DNA of 64,000 bases from Riptortus pedestris (GCA_019009955.1 CM032232.1:143350001-143414000); one strand, 5' to 3'; positions 33,694 to 45,698 are shown, counted from the stretch's first letter. The notes: generated by a model from the sequence alone, not told the origin. A program made the numbers and translations.

Positions 33694-34933
33694 TAGATAA
33701 CCCGGTAAACGTTCTTTTACCTTATAAATTATTTCTAGTTTCTAGAAAAATTCTAATGTAGACAAAAAGTAACTTGCTTATTATAAGTGTGTAAGTATGT
33801 GGTATATGCGTGAAATAGGCATGGAGCGCTATGAAATACAAATGAAATACAAAAATAACAAAGTCCAAACAATATTATTTTTATGTTATTATAGTTTATT
33901 TCTTAAAATTACATATCACATATCAATTACGACAGTTACACTAACAAACAACATCATTCTTTTAATGCTATAGCGTGAACAATACCCACTCGAGAGCATG
34001 CTACGTACAATTGCCCGTGTGAAATACATGGTGTACTCAAATCTAAGCCACAAATAGACATCGTTTGGCCTTGGGATTTGTTGATTGTCAGTGCAAATGC
34101 CAATCTAATCGGAAACTGAATTCGTTTGAATTGAATTGGCACATCTGTAGGTATGTTAGGAATCTGTGGTATTAATATATTTTCACCTTTGAACTTGCCG
34201 TTTAAAATGCTGGCTTCGATAACGTTTTTCAACAATTTTCGAATGACTTATCGCGTACCGTTGCACAGCTGTGGCGGGTTTAAATTACGAAGCAAGATAA
34301 TTGGAGATCCACCCTTCAATTGTAAATTAAGCGTTGGCATGCTTGGAAAATCCAGTGAGTACAAAAATTCTGTAGGAAAATTGACAGCTTCGCTGGCATC
34401 GCAAACTGTATTAATAGATTTGTATGATACCAAGTTCCCTGGCAACAACTGTTGTATCAAATTTAAACGTTCAAATTTAAACGTCTGCGTTGACGTAAAG
34501 GCGCGGCAAATTTTAAGAATCTAACATTGGTAACAATATGCATATTTCAGGATTAAACTTTAATAATAAAAAATAAAAAAATTAGGAAATTTTAATCGAA
34601 GTACAGTTAAAAACACTATAATTGATCAGTTATCGAGCTGGATGATAATGATTAAATTACTAAAATGGCTATAAAAAAATAGGGGTTGGTTATAAAAAAG
34701 TAAAAATTTAGGGTTGTATGTATTTTTTAATTTCACATTATAAAAAAATAAAAACAAAATATTTCGTCCAAAAATTAAAAAAAAAAATGTTAAGGGTGAA
34801 CAACCCTTATCAATTAGGGGTATGAAAAATAGATAGTAGCCGATTCTCAGACCTACTGAATACGCATATAAAATTTGGTAAAAATTGGTAAAGCCGTTTT
34901 GGAGGAGTACGCTAACTAACATTGTGACATGGA
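33692..34933 (-). mobile_element. Helitron relic (about 1.24 kb)
   Basis: The left edge reads AT|ACTAG, which on the minus strand ends in CTAGT next to AT, the Helitron 3' signature. Just inside at 33704-33721 is a 6 bp stem hairpin, GGTAAA-CGTTCT-TTTACC, where Helitrons carry their terminal hairpin. The right edge on the minus strand begins TCCATGTCACAATG, i.e. the TC start, although the base before it is T rather than the usual A. A helicase fragment lies inside. Both flanks are family A sequence that joins up across the (TA)n tract, which fixes the borders. Confidence 0.85.
33954..34466 (-). pseudogene. Helitron Pif1-type helicase C-terminal fragment, with an in-frame stop
   Basis: About 170 codons of the C-terminal side of the Rep-helicase protein of Helitrons remain. 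They include AVNFPTEFLYSLDFPSMP, then PIILLRNLNPPQLCNGTR, then a TAA at 34248-34250 in the same frame. After it come NVIEASILNG, FPIRLAFALTINKSQGQT (helicase motif V region) and CISHGQLYVACSRVG (motif VI with the arginine). The protein ends early, soon after motif VI. There is no Rep domain and no Walker A part. The stop breaks an otherwise continuous frame, so it is a single nonsense change in a truncated copy. Confidence 0.9.
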
Positions 34934-35443
34934 AATTTTATATATATATATATATATATTTGTCTGTTAACCCTCTAGCGGTCGCAATTGCAATTTTTGC
35001 TTGATCGTTACCAACCTCGATATTTAAATGTTCTATGTAAAAAGTCCGATCATGTTCGTTAATGCCTGAAATCCGACCAGTAGGAGTGGGGTGGGTTTAG
35101 AAGGGAGGATATTTTCGAAAATTCGAAATATCTCCGTTACTATACGTCGCATCGAAAAATCATTTAGAGTCAATCTTATTGCCAATTATATTTACCATAA
35201 ATATTGTCATATACATGTATTCTCTATCTTGAACATTAACCGAGATATTTGCATTTATATTAAGTGTGTGTAGATAACGGACGAGATGAGATTAGCTAAC
35301 TTCGGTTCTAGTCGTGAGTTTCCGCCTAAAGCTGATTCGGCCGTTTTCGTTACTGTTCGGCTCTCGTAAAATTTCACTCATTTTAAAACTTCACTGTGGA
35401 CTTCGTTTACGCAGCCCCTGCCTGACGGACTTTTATTCCACCC
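34934..35443 (-). mobile_element. Family A copy, second half (continues 33523-33691)
   Basis: It starts with (TA)n and TTTGTCTGTTAACCCTCTAGCGG and ends GCAGCCCCTGCCTGACGGACTTTT. The missing tail half lies left of the Helitron. Confidence 0.88.
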
Positions 35444-35519
35444 AATTAAACAAATCCGCTGAAAATGCAGGATGGTATATGTTCATTAAGTTTTATTACT
35501 TTATTTTTTTAAATTAAAG

Positions 35520-36119
35520 AGCAACACATTGTTAAAGGGGTCAACAGCACGAATCAGAAGTAGAGCGGCCGATAGCCATATTTCAATGCAATCAGATTTA
35601 ATGACCATTCGTTCTAGGAGATTTAGAGGTATGTTGCTGTCATTCTGAACTAGCTGTATTGGCGAGGGAATAGGCCTGGTGGAACACGGGGATAAACACT
35701 GGCGGAACATGGGAGCTGACACTCAGGACATCTGCCCAATTAGGGAGACATCCCACTCTATCGGCAATGGGCATTTCTTCATGTTGCACCGACGCGTATG
35801 GGAGACGCAGTCCATTTGCGTAGCGCTTGAAACGTTTCAAAGACCGTAGTAGCTGAAACAGTCAAATGATATCTCTGTGATTAATCGAAGATTACCCCCT
35901 GTTCATGACTAACTGGATAGGATTGACGGACATTTGTGGATATTTCATCAGAAATTATAGTAGCAATTCGCTAAGTCTGCAAGAACAATCATACAGTATT
36001 AAGGGGAGGCATGAAGAAATACAGCCACTTTTGGATCTCCAACCAGCACCTTCAAAAAACCTAACGTGGGTTGGTTGTCATAAGAAGATAGTTGATAGAA
36101 AGTAGCAGAAAACGTGTGT
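35520..36119 (-). pseudogene. Decayed protein-coding relic, family unknown
   Basis: Composition rises in GC between family A copies. Minus-strand frames with ordinary protein composition follow one another with shifts between them: FLKVLVGDPKVAVFLHASPL (about 36070-36005), FKRYANGLRLPYASVQHEEM and ADVLSVSSHVPPVFIPVFHQ (35840-35650), then LERMVIKSDCIEIWLSAALL (about 35620-35560). The separate pieces suggest one older reading frame with stops and frameshifts. I do not recognise the family. A host gene fragment, a transposon gene or an endogenised viral gene are all possible. Its upstream part (35893-36119) is duplicated at 25304-25502. Confidence 0.35.
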
Positions 36120-36723
36120 TTTAGCAGATTTCCGATTTTTGAAAAATTTCCTCAAATGTCCATCGACCCTACCTAGGAAAAGACGAAAAGGAGGTCCGTT
36201 CAAAATTTTATATATATATATATTTGTGTGTTAAACGCTCTAGCGGTCGCAATTTTTGTTTGATCGTTACCCAAACTCGGAATTTAATCGTTTCATGTAA
36301 AAAGGAAAATCAAGTTCGTTAATGGCTAAAATTGGTCCCGTGGGAGGGGGGGGGGGGGTTATATGAGGGATTTACGGAAAATTCGAAATAAATACGTTAT
36401 TATGAGTCGGATCGAAAAATTGTACAAAATCAATCTTATTGCAAATTAAATTTACTATAAATATTGTTCTATACATTTATCCTGTATCTTGAATATTAAC
36501 CAAGATATTTGCATTTGTATTCTGCATTGGTCGGCAGGAGTGAGCTGTTTGGTACTTTCCGAAGAGAGCTCTGGCGGCCGTTTTCGTAACTATTCGTCCC
36601 TCGTGTATAAGTTTAGTGATCCCTTACTACTTACTACACTTGTTATTGGGCAGATTTCTCTATTGTATAACTTCACGTGGGAAATCTGCTTAGTTTACGC
36701 AGCCCCTGCGTGGTGGACTTTTT
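36120..36723 (-). mobile_element. Family A copy with the same tail deletion as 25503-26060
   Basis: It starts TTTTAGCAGATTTCCGATTTTTG and ends GCAGCCCCTGCGTGGTGGACTTTT. A short (TA)n is present at 36211-36223. Its body words GAGAGCTCTGGCGGCCG and GTGATCCCTTAC match copy 25503-26060 and the forward copies 41951 and 51386. Confidence 0.92.
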
Positions 36724-37679
36724 AAACATTTGGTTGTTTTATGAAGGGAATAAATCGCTCAGATTGAGCTACACCAAACAAATTAATAAATATTTAATCC
36801 TGTGTGCTGTTTCGAAAGTTGCTCTGAAATTTCCTGAAACACTATATTTGAAAGCACAATTGCATCATCGAACTAAGGCGGTGTAATTCCTAAACAGCGG
36901 TGATTATATAGAATTAATCATTTGATGAAATTAAACGCTGGGACCTGATCAAAGAGATAAGCCGCTTTTGTCGGGGGATTCGAAAATGGAGTGTCAACCG
37001 GTATTAATGCTCCTCAAGTTACTAATGTTTGAGTAATTGATTTGAAGATGAAAATAATCCCTTTTCCTTAATCAGTAAACCCGGACTCAAGTCATCAAGG
37101 TGCAATTAACTTAACAACTTGATTAAATTTGGTAAGCCCTTCATCACGGCGGCTACTTTATATTCGCCCCTTAATTTTCTCTCTTTGTAAGGCCGCCATT
37201 TTCCTGAGACGTTTTTCTTAATTTATTATTTCTTTTTTTATTTTTTGTCCCGGGAATGGAAATGGGCTTGAGAATGGTAGGAGGGGGGGGGGTTGTCTCA
37301 TTAACTTCAAACTTTATAAAGTCTGATTCGAATATAAACTAGTTCGTTATTATATAATCGTATATTTGTAATTAATTTATGAATTGTAATCCACGCCTAC
37401 CACTCACATTCTGCTTTGAAAGAAAATATGTAATATACAAACTTGTCAAATGTGTAACATACAGGAATAAATAACTTCATAAAGATTATCAAAATACATA
37501 ACTATATTAAATAAAGGTTCTTTAAAAAAACACTCACCGTTTTGCATTAAATTATTTTTTTTTACTCATTAAATGATCAGTACAAAATAAACTACAATTT
37601 ACGCGAATTAAAAAATTATTAAGTGGTAATAAGTTTGAAGAGCCATTTATTAAGTTGAAAAGGAGTAGAGGTTGTCTAA
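36724..37679. other. Intergenic DNA, no gene recognised
   Basis: Mixed composition with no motif-bearing frame. A poly-G run lies near 37283-37292. Confidence 0.5.
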
Positions 37680-40300
37680 ATACCGAATAGGCAGTAGAAT
37701 TAAAGAGTTTTAATAGGTAATCATATGGAAGATATCGGGAGGTCACCATACACGGAAGTTGTACAAGGATGATATCAGGCAGTAACCATATATGGAAGAA
37801 ATACAAAGAAGATAACAAACAGTCGCAATAGGTGGAGGATATGCAAGCAGGATATCAGACAGTCCAAATACGTGGAACATATCGGGCAGTCAACATATAC
37901 GGAAGAAATACAAAGAAGATAACAAACAGTCACAATAGGTGGAGGATATACAATCAAGATATCAGACAGTCCAAATAGGTGGAAGATATCAAGCAGTACC
38001 ATCATTATGGAAAGAAATACAAAGAAGATAACAGACATACAATAGGTAGGATATAGCAGATAACAGACATCGATAGGTGGCAAACAAGACATATCAGACA
38101 GTCAAAATACGTGGAAGATATCGGGCAGTCAACATATACGGAAGAAATACAAAGAAGATAACAAACAGTCACAATAGGTGGAGGATATACAATCAAGATA
38201 TCAGGCAGTCCAAATACGTGGAAGATATCTGGCAGTACCAAATATGGAAGAAATACAAAGAAGATAACAGACAGTCACAATAGGTGGAGGATATACAATC
38301 AAGATATCAGACAGTCCAAATAGGTGGAAGATATCTGGCAGTACCAAATATGGAAGAAATACAAAGAAGATAACAGACAGTCACAATAGGTGGAGGATAT
38401 ACAATCAAGATATCAGACAGTCCAAATAGGTGGAAGTTATCAGGCAGTACCAAATATGGAAGAAATACAAAGAAGATAACAGACAGTCGCAATAGGTGGA
38501 GGATATGCAAGCAGGATAACAGACAGTCGCAATAGGTGGAGGATATCTGGCAGTACCAAATATGGAAGAAATACAAAGAAGATAACAGACAGTCACAATA
38601 GGTGGAGGATATACAATCAAGATATCAGACAGTCCAAATAGGTGGAAGTTATCAGGCAGTACCAAATATGGAAGAAATACAAAGAAGATAACAGACAGTC
38701 GCAATAGGTGGAGGATATGCAAGCAGGATATCAGACAGTCCAAATACGTGGAACATATCGGGCAGTCAACATATACGGAAGAAATACAAAGAAGATAACA
38801 AACAGTCACAATAGGTGGAGGATATACAATCAAGATATCAGGCAGTCCAAATACGTGGAAGATATCTGGCATTTGCCATATATGGAAGGAATACAAAGAA
38901 GATTACAACCAGTTACACTAGGTGGAGGATATACAATCAAGATATCAGACAGTCCAAATACGTGGAAGATATCAAGCAGTCACCATATATGGATGAAATA
39001 CAAAGAAGATAACAGACAGTCGCAATAGGTGGAGGATATGCAAGCAGGATATCAGACAGTCCAAATACGTGGAAGATATCAAGCAGTCACCATATATGGA
39101 TGAAATACAAAGATGATAACATACAGCCACAATAGCTGAAGGATATACAATCAAGATATCAGACAGTCCAAATACGTGGAAGATATCTGGCATTTGCCAT
39201 ATAAGGAAGAAATTCAAATAAGATAACAGACAGTCGCAATAGCTGGAGGATATACAATCAAGATATCAGACGGTCAAAATAGGTGGAAGATATCGGGGAG
39301 CCAACATATAAGGAAGAAATTCAAATAAGATAACAGACAGTCGCAATAGCTGGAGGATATACAAGCAAGATATCAGACGGTCAAAATACGTGGAAGATAT
39401 CGATGGCCATATGGAAGAAATACAAATAAGATAACAGACAGTCGCAATAGCTGGTGGATATACAAGCAAGATAACAGAAGGTCAAAATACGTGGAAGATA
39501 TCGACAGTCCATATAAGGAAGAAATTCAAATAAGATAACAGACAGTCGCAATAGCTGGAGGATATACAAGCAAGATATCAGACGGTCAAAATACGTGGAA
39601 GATATCGGGGAGCCAACATATATGGAAGAAATTCAAATAAGATAACATACAGTCACAATGGGTGGAGGATATACAAGCAAGATATCAGACGGTCAAAATA
39701 CGTGGAAGATATCGGGAAGTCAACATATATGGAAGAAATACAAAGAAGATAACATACAGTCACAATTGGAGAAGGATATAGAAGCAAGATAACAGACAGT
39801 CAAAATACGTGGAAGACATCGTGGAGTCGCCATATATGGAAGAAATACAAAGAAGATAACATACAGTCACACTAGGTGGAGGATATACAATCAAGATAAC
39901 AGACAGTCAAAATAGGTAGAAGACATCGGGGAATCACCATACATGGAAGAAATACAAAAAAGATAACATACAGTCACAATGGGTGGAGGATATACAAGCA
40001 AGATAACAGACGGTCAAAATACATAGAAGATATATAAGGAAGATATCATGGAGTCAGCATATATGGAAGAAATATAAACAAGATATCAGACAGTCACAAT
40101 GGGTGGAGGATATACAAGCAAGATAACAGACGGTCAAAATACGTGGAAGATATCGGACAGTTACCATATATGGATGAAATACAAAGAAGAATACAACCAG
40201 TCACACTAGGTGGAGGATATACAATCAAGATAACAGACGGTCAAAATACTCTGAAGACATCAGGCAGTCTAAATACATAGGACATACACAAAGTAGATGG
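37680..40300. repeat. ~106 bp satellite array, about 24 units
   Basis: ATACAAAGAAGATAAC(A/C) recurs near 37801, 37908, 38017, 38147, 38253, 38359, 38465, 38571, 38677 and 38784 and onward, mostly 106-107 bp apart. Each unit has two half-unit motifs, GGTGGAGGATATACAATCAAG and CGTGGAAGATATC, themselves related (GGAxGATAT), so the unit is a decayed multiple of a ~20-50 bp word. The right part (39.2-40.3 kb) has ATTCAAATAAGATAAC variants. The period is not a multiple of three; the I/F/L/S-rich minus-strand frames are incidental. Confidence 0.97.
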
Positions 40301-41029
40301 TTGAATCGGTCTCAAAAGACAACTTCATGGACCCCGGATTGCTTCAGATCATTGGATCTGCTTGTCAATATAGCAATAGAACAGCGGGTAAAAGAATTTG
40401 GGGAGATATTCGTGAGATCCGGGAAGGAACTCCATTAATGGCCTAACCATATTTCATGGGCGTGTTTGTTACAAGAAGAGATGGATTGTTGAGCCTAAAT
40501 CTCCCGCCCAAACTGAATGCTAGATTAATCAAAGTAACACATGGTTCTTAGAGTTATGTGACCGCCATACATGAATCATATGTTCACAGGTAGTATTCAT
40601 TTTCATTACTCATTCCCCTAATACACTCCAGCCAATCTATTTCCATAATTTCAATATGGATGAGGAAATAAATATTGGAACAACAAGGATCGAACATGCT
40701 GTAAGTGCAGGTACTGATTAAACTGTGCAGATTTCTAACGTGTGAATATATGGTTTCTCCCTTTTTTTCTCTGTTTATTCATTAATATTTTTATTTATTT
40801 ATTGATGATGTCGCTACAATGGCGATTTATGTTAAACAATAAAAAGTATAAGTATACAAAAGTACATTTCAATATATAATACATAAAATTACTGTAAGGA
40901 GGCAAACTGGAAGGAAGTAGAATCTTAAAAGGAGGTAAATTTATAATTCTTTGTTTTACAAATACTGTGTTTACAATATATATACTTTTAAATAATGAAT
41001 ATCTATTTAAATTAATTAAGATGCGGTCT
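40301..41029. other. Intergenic DNA, no gene recognised
   Basis: A GC-richer patch at 40310-40540 has no open frame longer than a few tens of codons. Confidence 0.45.
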
Positions 41030-41815
41030 CGTCATACTATGCAGTCATACAAAACAAGGAATAAATGACTCGATTTTTATTTGAGTTACGAAAATTTGCA
41101 CACAACTACCGGGGTGTAGAGCATCAATAGTTCAACAAGGTATAACCTATAACACTTTACGATTCTTTTTGACCCCCCCCCCCCTTCTTCCTCTCCTCCC
41201 CCCAAGAAAATACGATCTTTAGTGTTGGCAGAAAAGGTTAAATAACGAGTATGGTATACATATAAAAAACATTTTTGAGTTAGAACGTAAAATCTTAGTT
41301 GACGACGTCAGCACACAGCGAATTTGCACGTAAATAGCGTAATAAAAGCAATATTTGATGTGTTAGCTTAGAATAAAGTAGTTCATGATAAAACAGCTTA
41401 TTTTTAATGTGACGTGGAGGTTTACTAAGTTACTGAAAAGTATAAAATCCAAATATTATAGACAAATATATATACATAAGCATTTAAAGGTACTTTAATT
41501 TTCAATAAAATTAGTTATACACAATTTTCCGATCTGATTTTTAATAACGGAGGCACTTAAAATTTTCGAAATTCCCTACCTTTAACCACCCCCCCCCCAT
41601 CCCAATAGTCCGATTTCTGCCATTAACCTGAAAGCATTTATTTGTACTCAGAATGTTTAAATATCCGTAGGGTACCGTTCAAATAACAAACATTTTCGTC
41701 CTCTCCGGGGTAGGATCGATCCCCATTTGAAGAAAATTTTTCGAAAATCGCATCCTGATTACAAAGCTCAATAGCTGATTTTACTTAAGGGAAATCTGCT
41801 GAAATTTTTGTTCAT
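41030..41815 (+). mobile_element. Family A copy, two tandem modules, headless
   Basis: Module 1 ends with the poly-C block near 41174-41184. Module 2 (TGACGACGTCAGC, CCGATCTGATTTTTAATAACGG, poly-C at 41589-41597) follows. It ends ATAGCTGATTTTACTTAAGGGAAATCTGCTGAAA. There is no (TA)n tract; GGTACCGTTCAAATAACAAAC runs straight into the tail. Confidence 0.8.
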
Positions 41816-41952
41816 TAAATCATTCACAAGATTATTTGACATTCGTCATTGAAGCGGGACAAGTATTTTCAATTAACGGCAATAATTGTACATTAATTAA
41901 GTGAGAATGCATTTAGTGCGCGTAAGCAATGAGTCCAGATATCCAAACGAGT

Positions 41953-42549
41953 AAAAAGTCCGTCACGCAGGGGCTGCGTAAGCTACGCAGATTTCCCACG
42001 TGAAGTTATACAATAGAGAAATCTGCTTAATAACAACTGAAGTAGTTAGAAACCTCTAAACCTATTCACGAGGGACTAATAGTTACGAAAACGGCCGCCA
42101 GAGCTCTCGGCGGAAAGTCCGAACTTAGACGACTCTTGCCGACCACACGCAGAATACAAATGCAAATATCTCGGTTAATGTTCAAGATAGGGAATAAATG
42201 AATATAGCAATATTTATAGTAACTTTAATTTGCAATAAGATTGATTCTAAACAATTTTTCGGTCCGACGTATAGTAACGGAGATATTTCGAATTTTCGAA
42301 AATCCTACCCTCTAACCCCCCCCCCTCCCACTGGTCCGATTTCAGCCGTTAACGAACTTGATCTTTCTTTTTACATAAAACGACCAAATATCGAGTTTGG
42401 TAACGATCAAACAAAAATTGCGACCGCTAGAGCGGTAACAGACAAATATATATACACACAACGTTTTGAACGGACCTCATTTTCGTCATCTACTAGGTAG
42501 GATCGATGGACATTTGACGAAAAATTTCCTTAAGGGAAATCTGCTAAAA
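41953..42549 (+). mobile_element. Family A copy, essentially full length, reference forward copy
   Basis: It starts AAAAAGTCCGTCACGCAGGGG and ends TTCCTTAAGGGAAATCTGCTAAAA. In order it has the head hairpin (GCAGATTTCCC … GAGAAATCTGC, about 41987-42026), GGCCGCCAGAGCTCTCGGCGG, ATCTCGGTTAATG, TTTTTCGGTCCGACGTATAG, the poly-C block, TTTCAGCCGTTAACGAACTTG, GACCGCTAGAGCGGTAACAG, a short AT stretch instead of a long (TA)n, and ATCTACTAGGTAGGATCGATG. Confidence 0.95.
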
Positions 42550-42599
42550 CTGTCTCTCGTTAAAAATAATTAAATTATCAGGATCTAATCCTCACTGAA

Positions 42600-43010
42600 A
42601 CAAATTAACGTATTTCATGCAAAAATAAAATAGGATCTTAAGGACTAAACTCATTTATTTTTATTTTTATTTTCTCAATAGCAGACGTTTCACTCTCCTG
42701 GGGATTAACAAAGCAAAAACATACACATGTGAGTAACATTGTAAATTTTTGTATATCATCCCTTAAGGAAATCAATAATTTTCTTAGAAAGAATAATTCC
42801 TGTGGAGAATTAATCTTTTACTAAGAGTAATAATTTTGAAGGTTGGTTAGTAATGTTAGTACGAAAGAAAATTATGGTTTGCCTTAACGAAAAGACATTT
42901 TTTTTTATGTTTTTAGCATTTTTAATGCCCATGAACGCAAAACTGCTAGTTGAAAAAATATAATAAAGATAGCTGAGTTGAGACCTCAAGGTCCTTTTTC
43001 TTTTTTGGCT
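42600..43010. mobile_element. Inverted-ended fragment related to Penelope-like terminal sequence
   Basis: Left part (about 42632-42712): ATCTTAAGGACTAAACTCATT … GCAGACGTTTCACTCTCCTGG. Right part (about 42914-43000), read in reverse: AAGGACCTTGAGG … AACTAGCAGTTTTGCG. The two are an imperfect inverted pair. The motif CCAGGAG-(A)G(T/G)-GAAACGT seen on the minus strand resembles the stem II plus GAAAC part of hammerhead-like ribozymes found in Penelope-like element terminal repeats. There is no coding sequence. Confidence 0.4.
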
Positions 43011-43669
43011 GAGATAACTAAATTAATTACTTGCGGTGTATTCGGTTCTAAAAATTCTAATTCATTAATTATTTTAACTAGAAAAACATTTAAACACATG
43101 TTCAAGAAGCAATAATTGACAATAAATGGCTGGTTAGAAGATTAATGGCCTAGTGGTGATATTGTGGGCACAATATATTCCAGTCAGAGAGAGGGACCTG
43201 ATGTGGTTTGTGGCTAGAGTTAATGTGTTCAGCACAATACAAGATGGCCACCTTCATCTACTCTAATCACCCCTCAGTTATCAGCCAATTTAATTGACTA
43301 TATTTGACTTACAAAATCAATTATCCTTACTCAACTATTGGCGATAATTAATTTCAATAATCTGCCAGATTAGATATCATTTAACAAGATAAGTACATAA
43401 ATGAAACGGTCAACGAATACCAAAATTAGAAGAATTATAAGAAAATGATAAATAATTTATTTAAATGAGATATAAAATTAACGAGCTTCATGATTAATGA
43501 CTTTATTTCCTGAATGAATTTACCCACCCCCCCCCTCCCTAGTTTCCCATATATATTCATAGCATTAAATTGATTAAATGAAAAAATAAATCAAATCTTT
43601 TATTATTTAGGGAACATGAGTTTCTGCATTATTTTGTATTTAAAAAAAAATGATCAAAAATATGTAAAC
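43011..43669. other. Intergenic DNA, no gene recognised
   Basis: AT-rich with a poly-C run near 43525-43536. Confidence 0.5.
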
Positions 43670-43671
43670 AT

Positions 43672-44835
43672 TTCTATTTCTATACTACAATATTGAGTTA
43701 GACTACTACGGAGTTCCACATATTATTTACTAATAGAAATTAACTTCACAGTGCAATATTGAGTTGGACTACTACCAACCTTTATAAATGATTTATTAAG
43801 TAATATTTATTTTATCATTCGAATATTGAGTTTGACTACTACTAACCTTTACAAATGATTTATTAAGTAATATTTATTTTATCATTCGAATATTGAGTTT
43901 GACTACTAGTGAGCTTTAATAAATTATTTATTAAGAAATATTTATTTTTACAGTGCAATGTTGAGTTTGACTACTACTAACCTTAAAAAAAGGTTTAGTA
44001 AGTAATATTTATTTTATGATTCGAATATTGAGTTTGACTACTACTAACCTTAACAAATGATTTATTAAGTAATATTTATTTTATCATTCGAAAATTGAGT
44101 TTGACTACTACTAACCTTTATAAATGATTTATTAAGTAACATTTATTTTATCACTCGAATATTGAGTTTGACTACTACCAACCTTTATAAATGATTTATT
44201 AAGTAATATTTATGTTATCATTCGAATATTGAGTTTGACTACTAGTGAGCTTTAAAAATTATTTATTAAGAAATACTTATTTTTACAGTGCAATATTGAG
44301 TTGGACTACTACCAACCTTTATAAATGATTTATTAAGTAACATTTATTTTATGATTCGAATATTGAGTTTGACTACTACTAACCTTAACAAATGATTTAT
44401 TAAGTAATATTTATTTAAACATTTGAAAATTGAGTTTGACTACTACTAACCTTAACAAATGATTTATTAAGTAATATTTATTTTATCATTCGAATATCGA
44501 GTTTGACTACTATTGAGTTTTAGAAATGATTTATTAAGTAATATTTTTTTTATCATTCGAATATTGAGTTTGCCTGCTACTAAACTTTACAAATGATTTA
44601 TTAAGTAATATTTACTTTATCGTTCGAATATTGAGTTTGACTGCTACTAACCTTTACAAATGATGTATTAAATAATATTTATTTTATCATTCGAATATGG
44701 AGTTTGACTACTAATGAGTTTTACTTATTATTTATTAAGAAATATTTATTTTTATTTGGCAATACTGAGTTTGAATACTTCTGAGCTTTACATATTATCT
44801 ATTAAGAAATATTTATTACTGCAGTGCAATATTGA

Positions 44836-44838
<3 letters not shown>
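43672..44838. repeat. 67 bp tandem array, about 17 copies
   Basis: ATTGAGTTTGACTACTA recurs near 43691, 43757, 43824, 43891, 43959 and onward with a 66-68 bp period. Units share AAATGATTTATTAAGTAATAT and TTATTTTATCATTCGAAT. Two variants alternate irregularly (TTTACAGTGCAATATTG and TTATCATTCGAATATTG). The array ends at (TA)n 44839-44876. Confidence 0.95.
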
Positions 44839-44881
<43 letters not shown>

Positions 44882-45000
44882 ATTAGAACGGACCTCATTT
44901 TCGTCCTAGGTAGGAACAATGAGCGTTTGAGGTATCTTAGTAAAATCTCATGTCTACAACCGCAATAGCTGATTTACCTTTAGGAAAATCTACTAAAAAA
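44839..45000 (+). mobile_element. Family A tail fragment with (TA)n
   Basis: (TA)n is followed by AGAACGGACCTCATTTTCGTC, GGTAGGAACAATGAGCG and GCAATAGCTGATTTACCTTTAGGAAAATCTACTAAAA. The 67 bp array abuts the (TA)n directly. Confidence 0.85.
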
Positions 45001-45650
45001 CTGATAAAAACTAAACTAAGTAGATTCTCTAAAAGTATATCGATCGGGAGGCTGAATCGTTGGGTGGCCATTCTGAAGGACACAAAGGATATTTGTTTTC
45101 GTAGTAAAGGAGTATATCCTTTAGTGAGTCTTTTTCCCGGAAATAGGACGTCGTAAAGTTCTCCTTTTCCGTAAGCCGCTCCTAAAAAGATACTTAGGTA
45201 CTTCCGACTGGCTCAAATAATATTGAAATAAAAGGGGAAGTACATAAAGGGAGGGTTTAGGGGCGTTTCCTCCCCCACTTCCATGCCATTAGACGGCGAG
45301 GGGGATTTGACGGGGATTTGAGTCGGGTACTTGGCCTCTCCAGGAACGTCCTGGAGGAAATGTCTTCTGGAGTGGGAAGGATCACGACAAGTATGTCTTA
45401 TGGAAGTACGCTATCCTCTCTCAACGGCGAAGATACAACGGGCCAAACATCAAGAAGATCCCTGTTCAACATTACTTTGCTTCCAGATATAAGAAAGTCC
45501 TTCGTGCTGCGTTAACTAAGCACATTACAGACATCCTGGAATACGACTGTTCATCTCATCCAACAATATATTCCCTATTTCTACCATAGTAAGGGACCGT
45601 CCCTATTTCTACCGCCCGTAATACAACTTTTATTGTTATTTTTCTATTGT

Positions 45651-45652
<2 letters not shown>
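45001..45652. other. GC-richer non-repeat segment with a 65-codon frame, unrecognised
   Basis: Sequence around 45240-45560 is less AT-rich than its flanks. The frame 45318-45515 begins ATGTCTTCTGG only at its internal codon 15; the earlier start is not ATG. Contents (SSGVGRITTSMSYGSTLSS) give no family. Confidence 0.2.

Positions 45653-45698
<46 letters not shown>

Noticed and set aside
37552..39569. Many minus-strand frames up to 163 codons rich in C, I, L, S and Y
   Set aside because: They lie in the 106 bp satellite, whose period is not a multiple of three; the frames break and shift with unit length.
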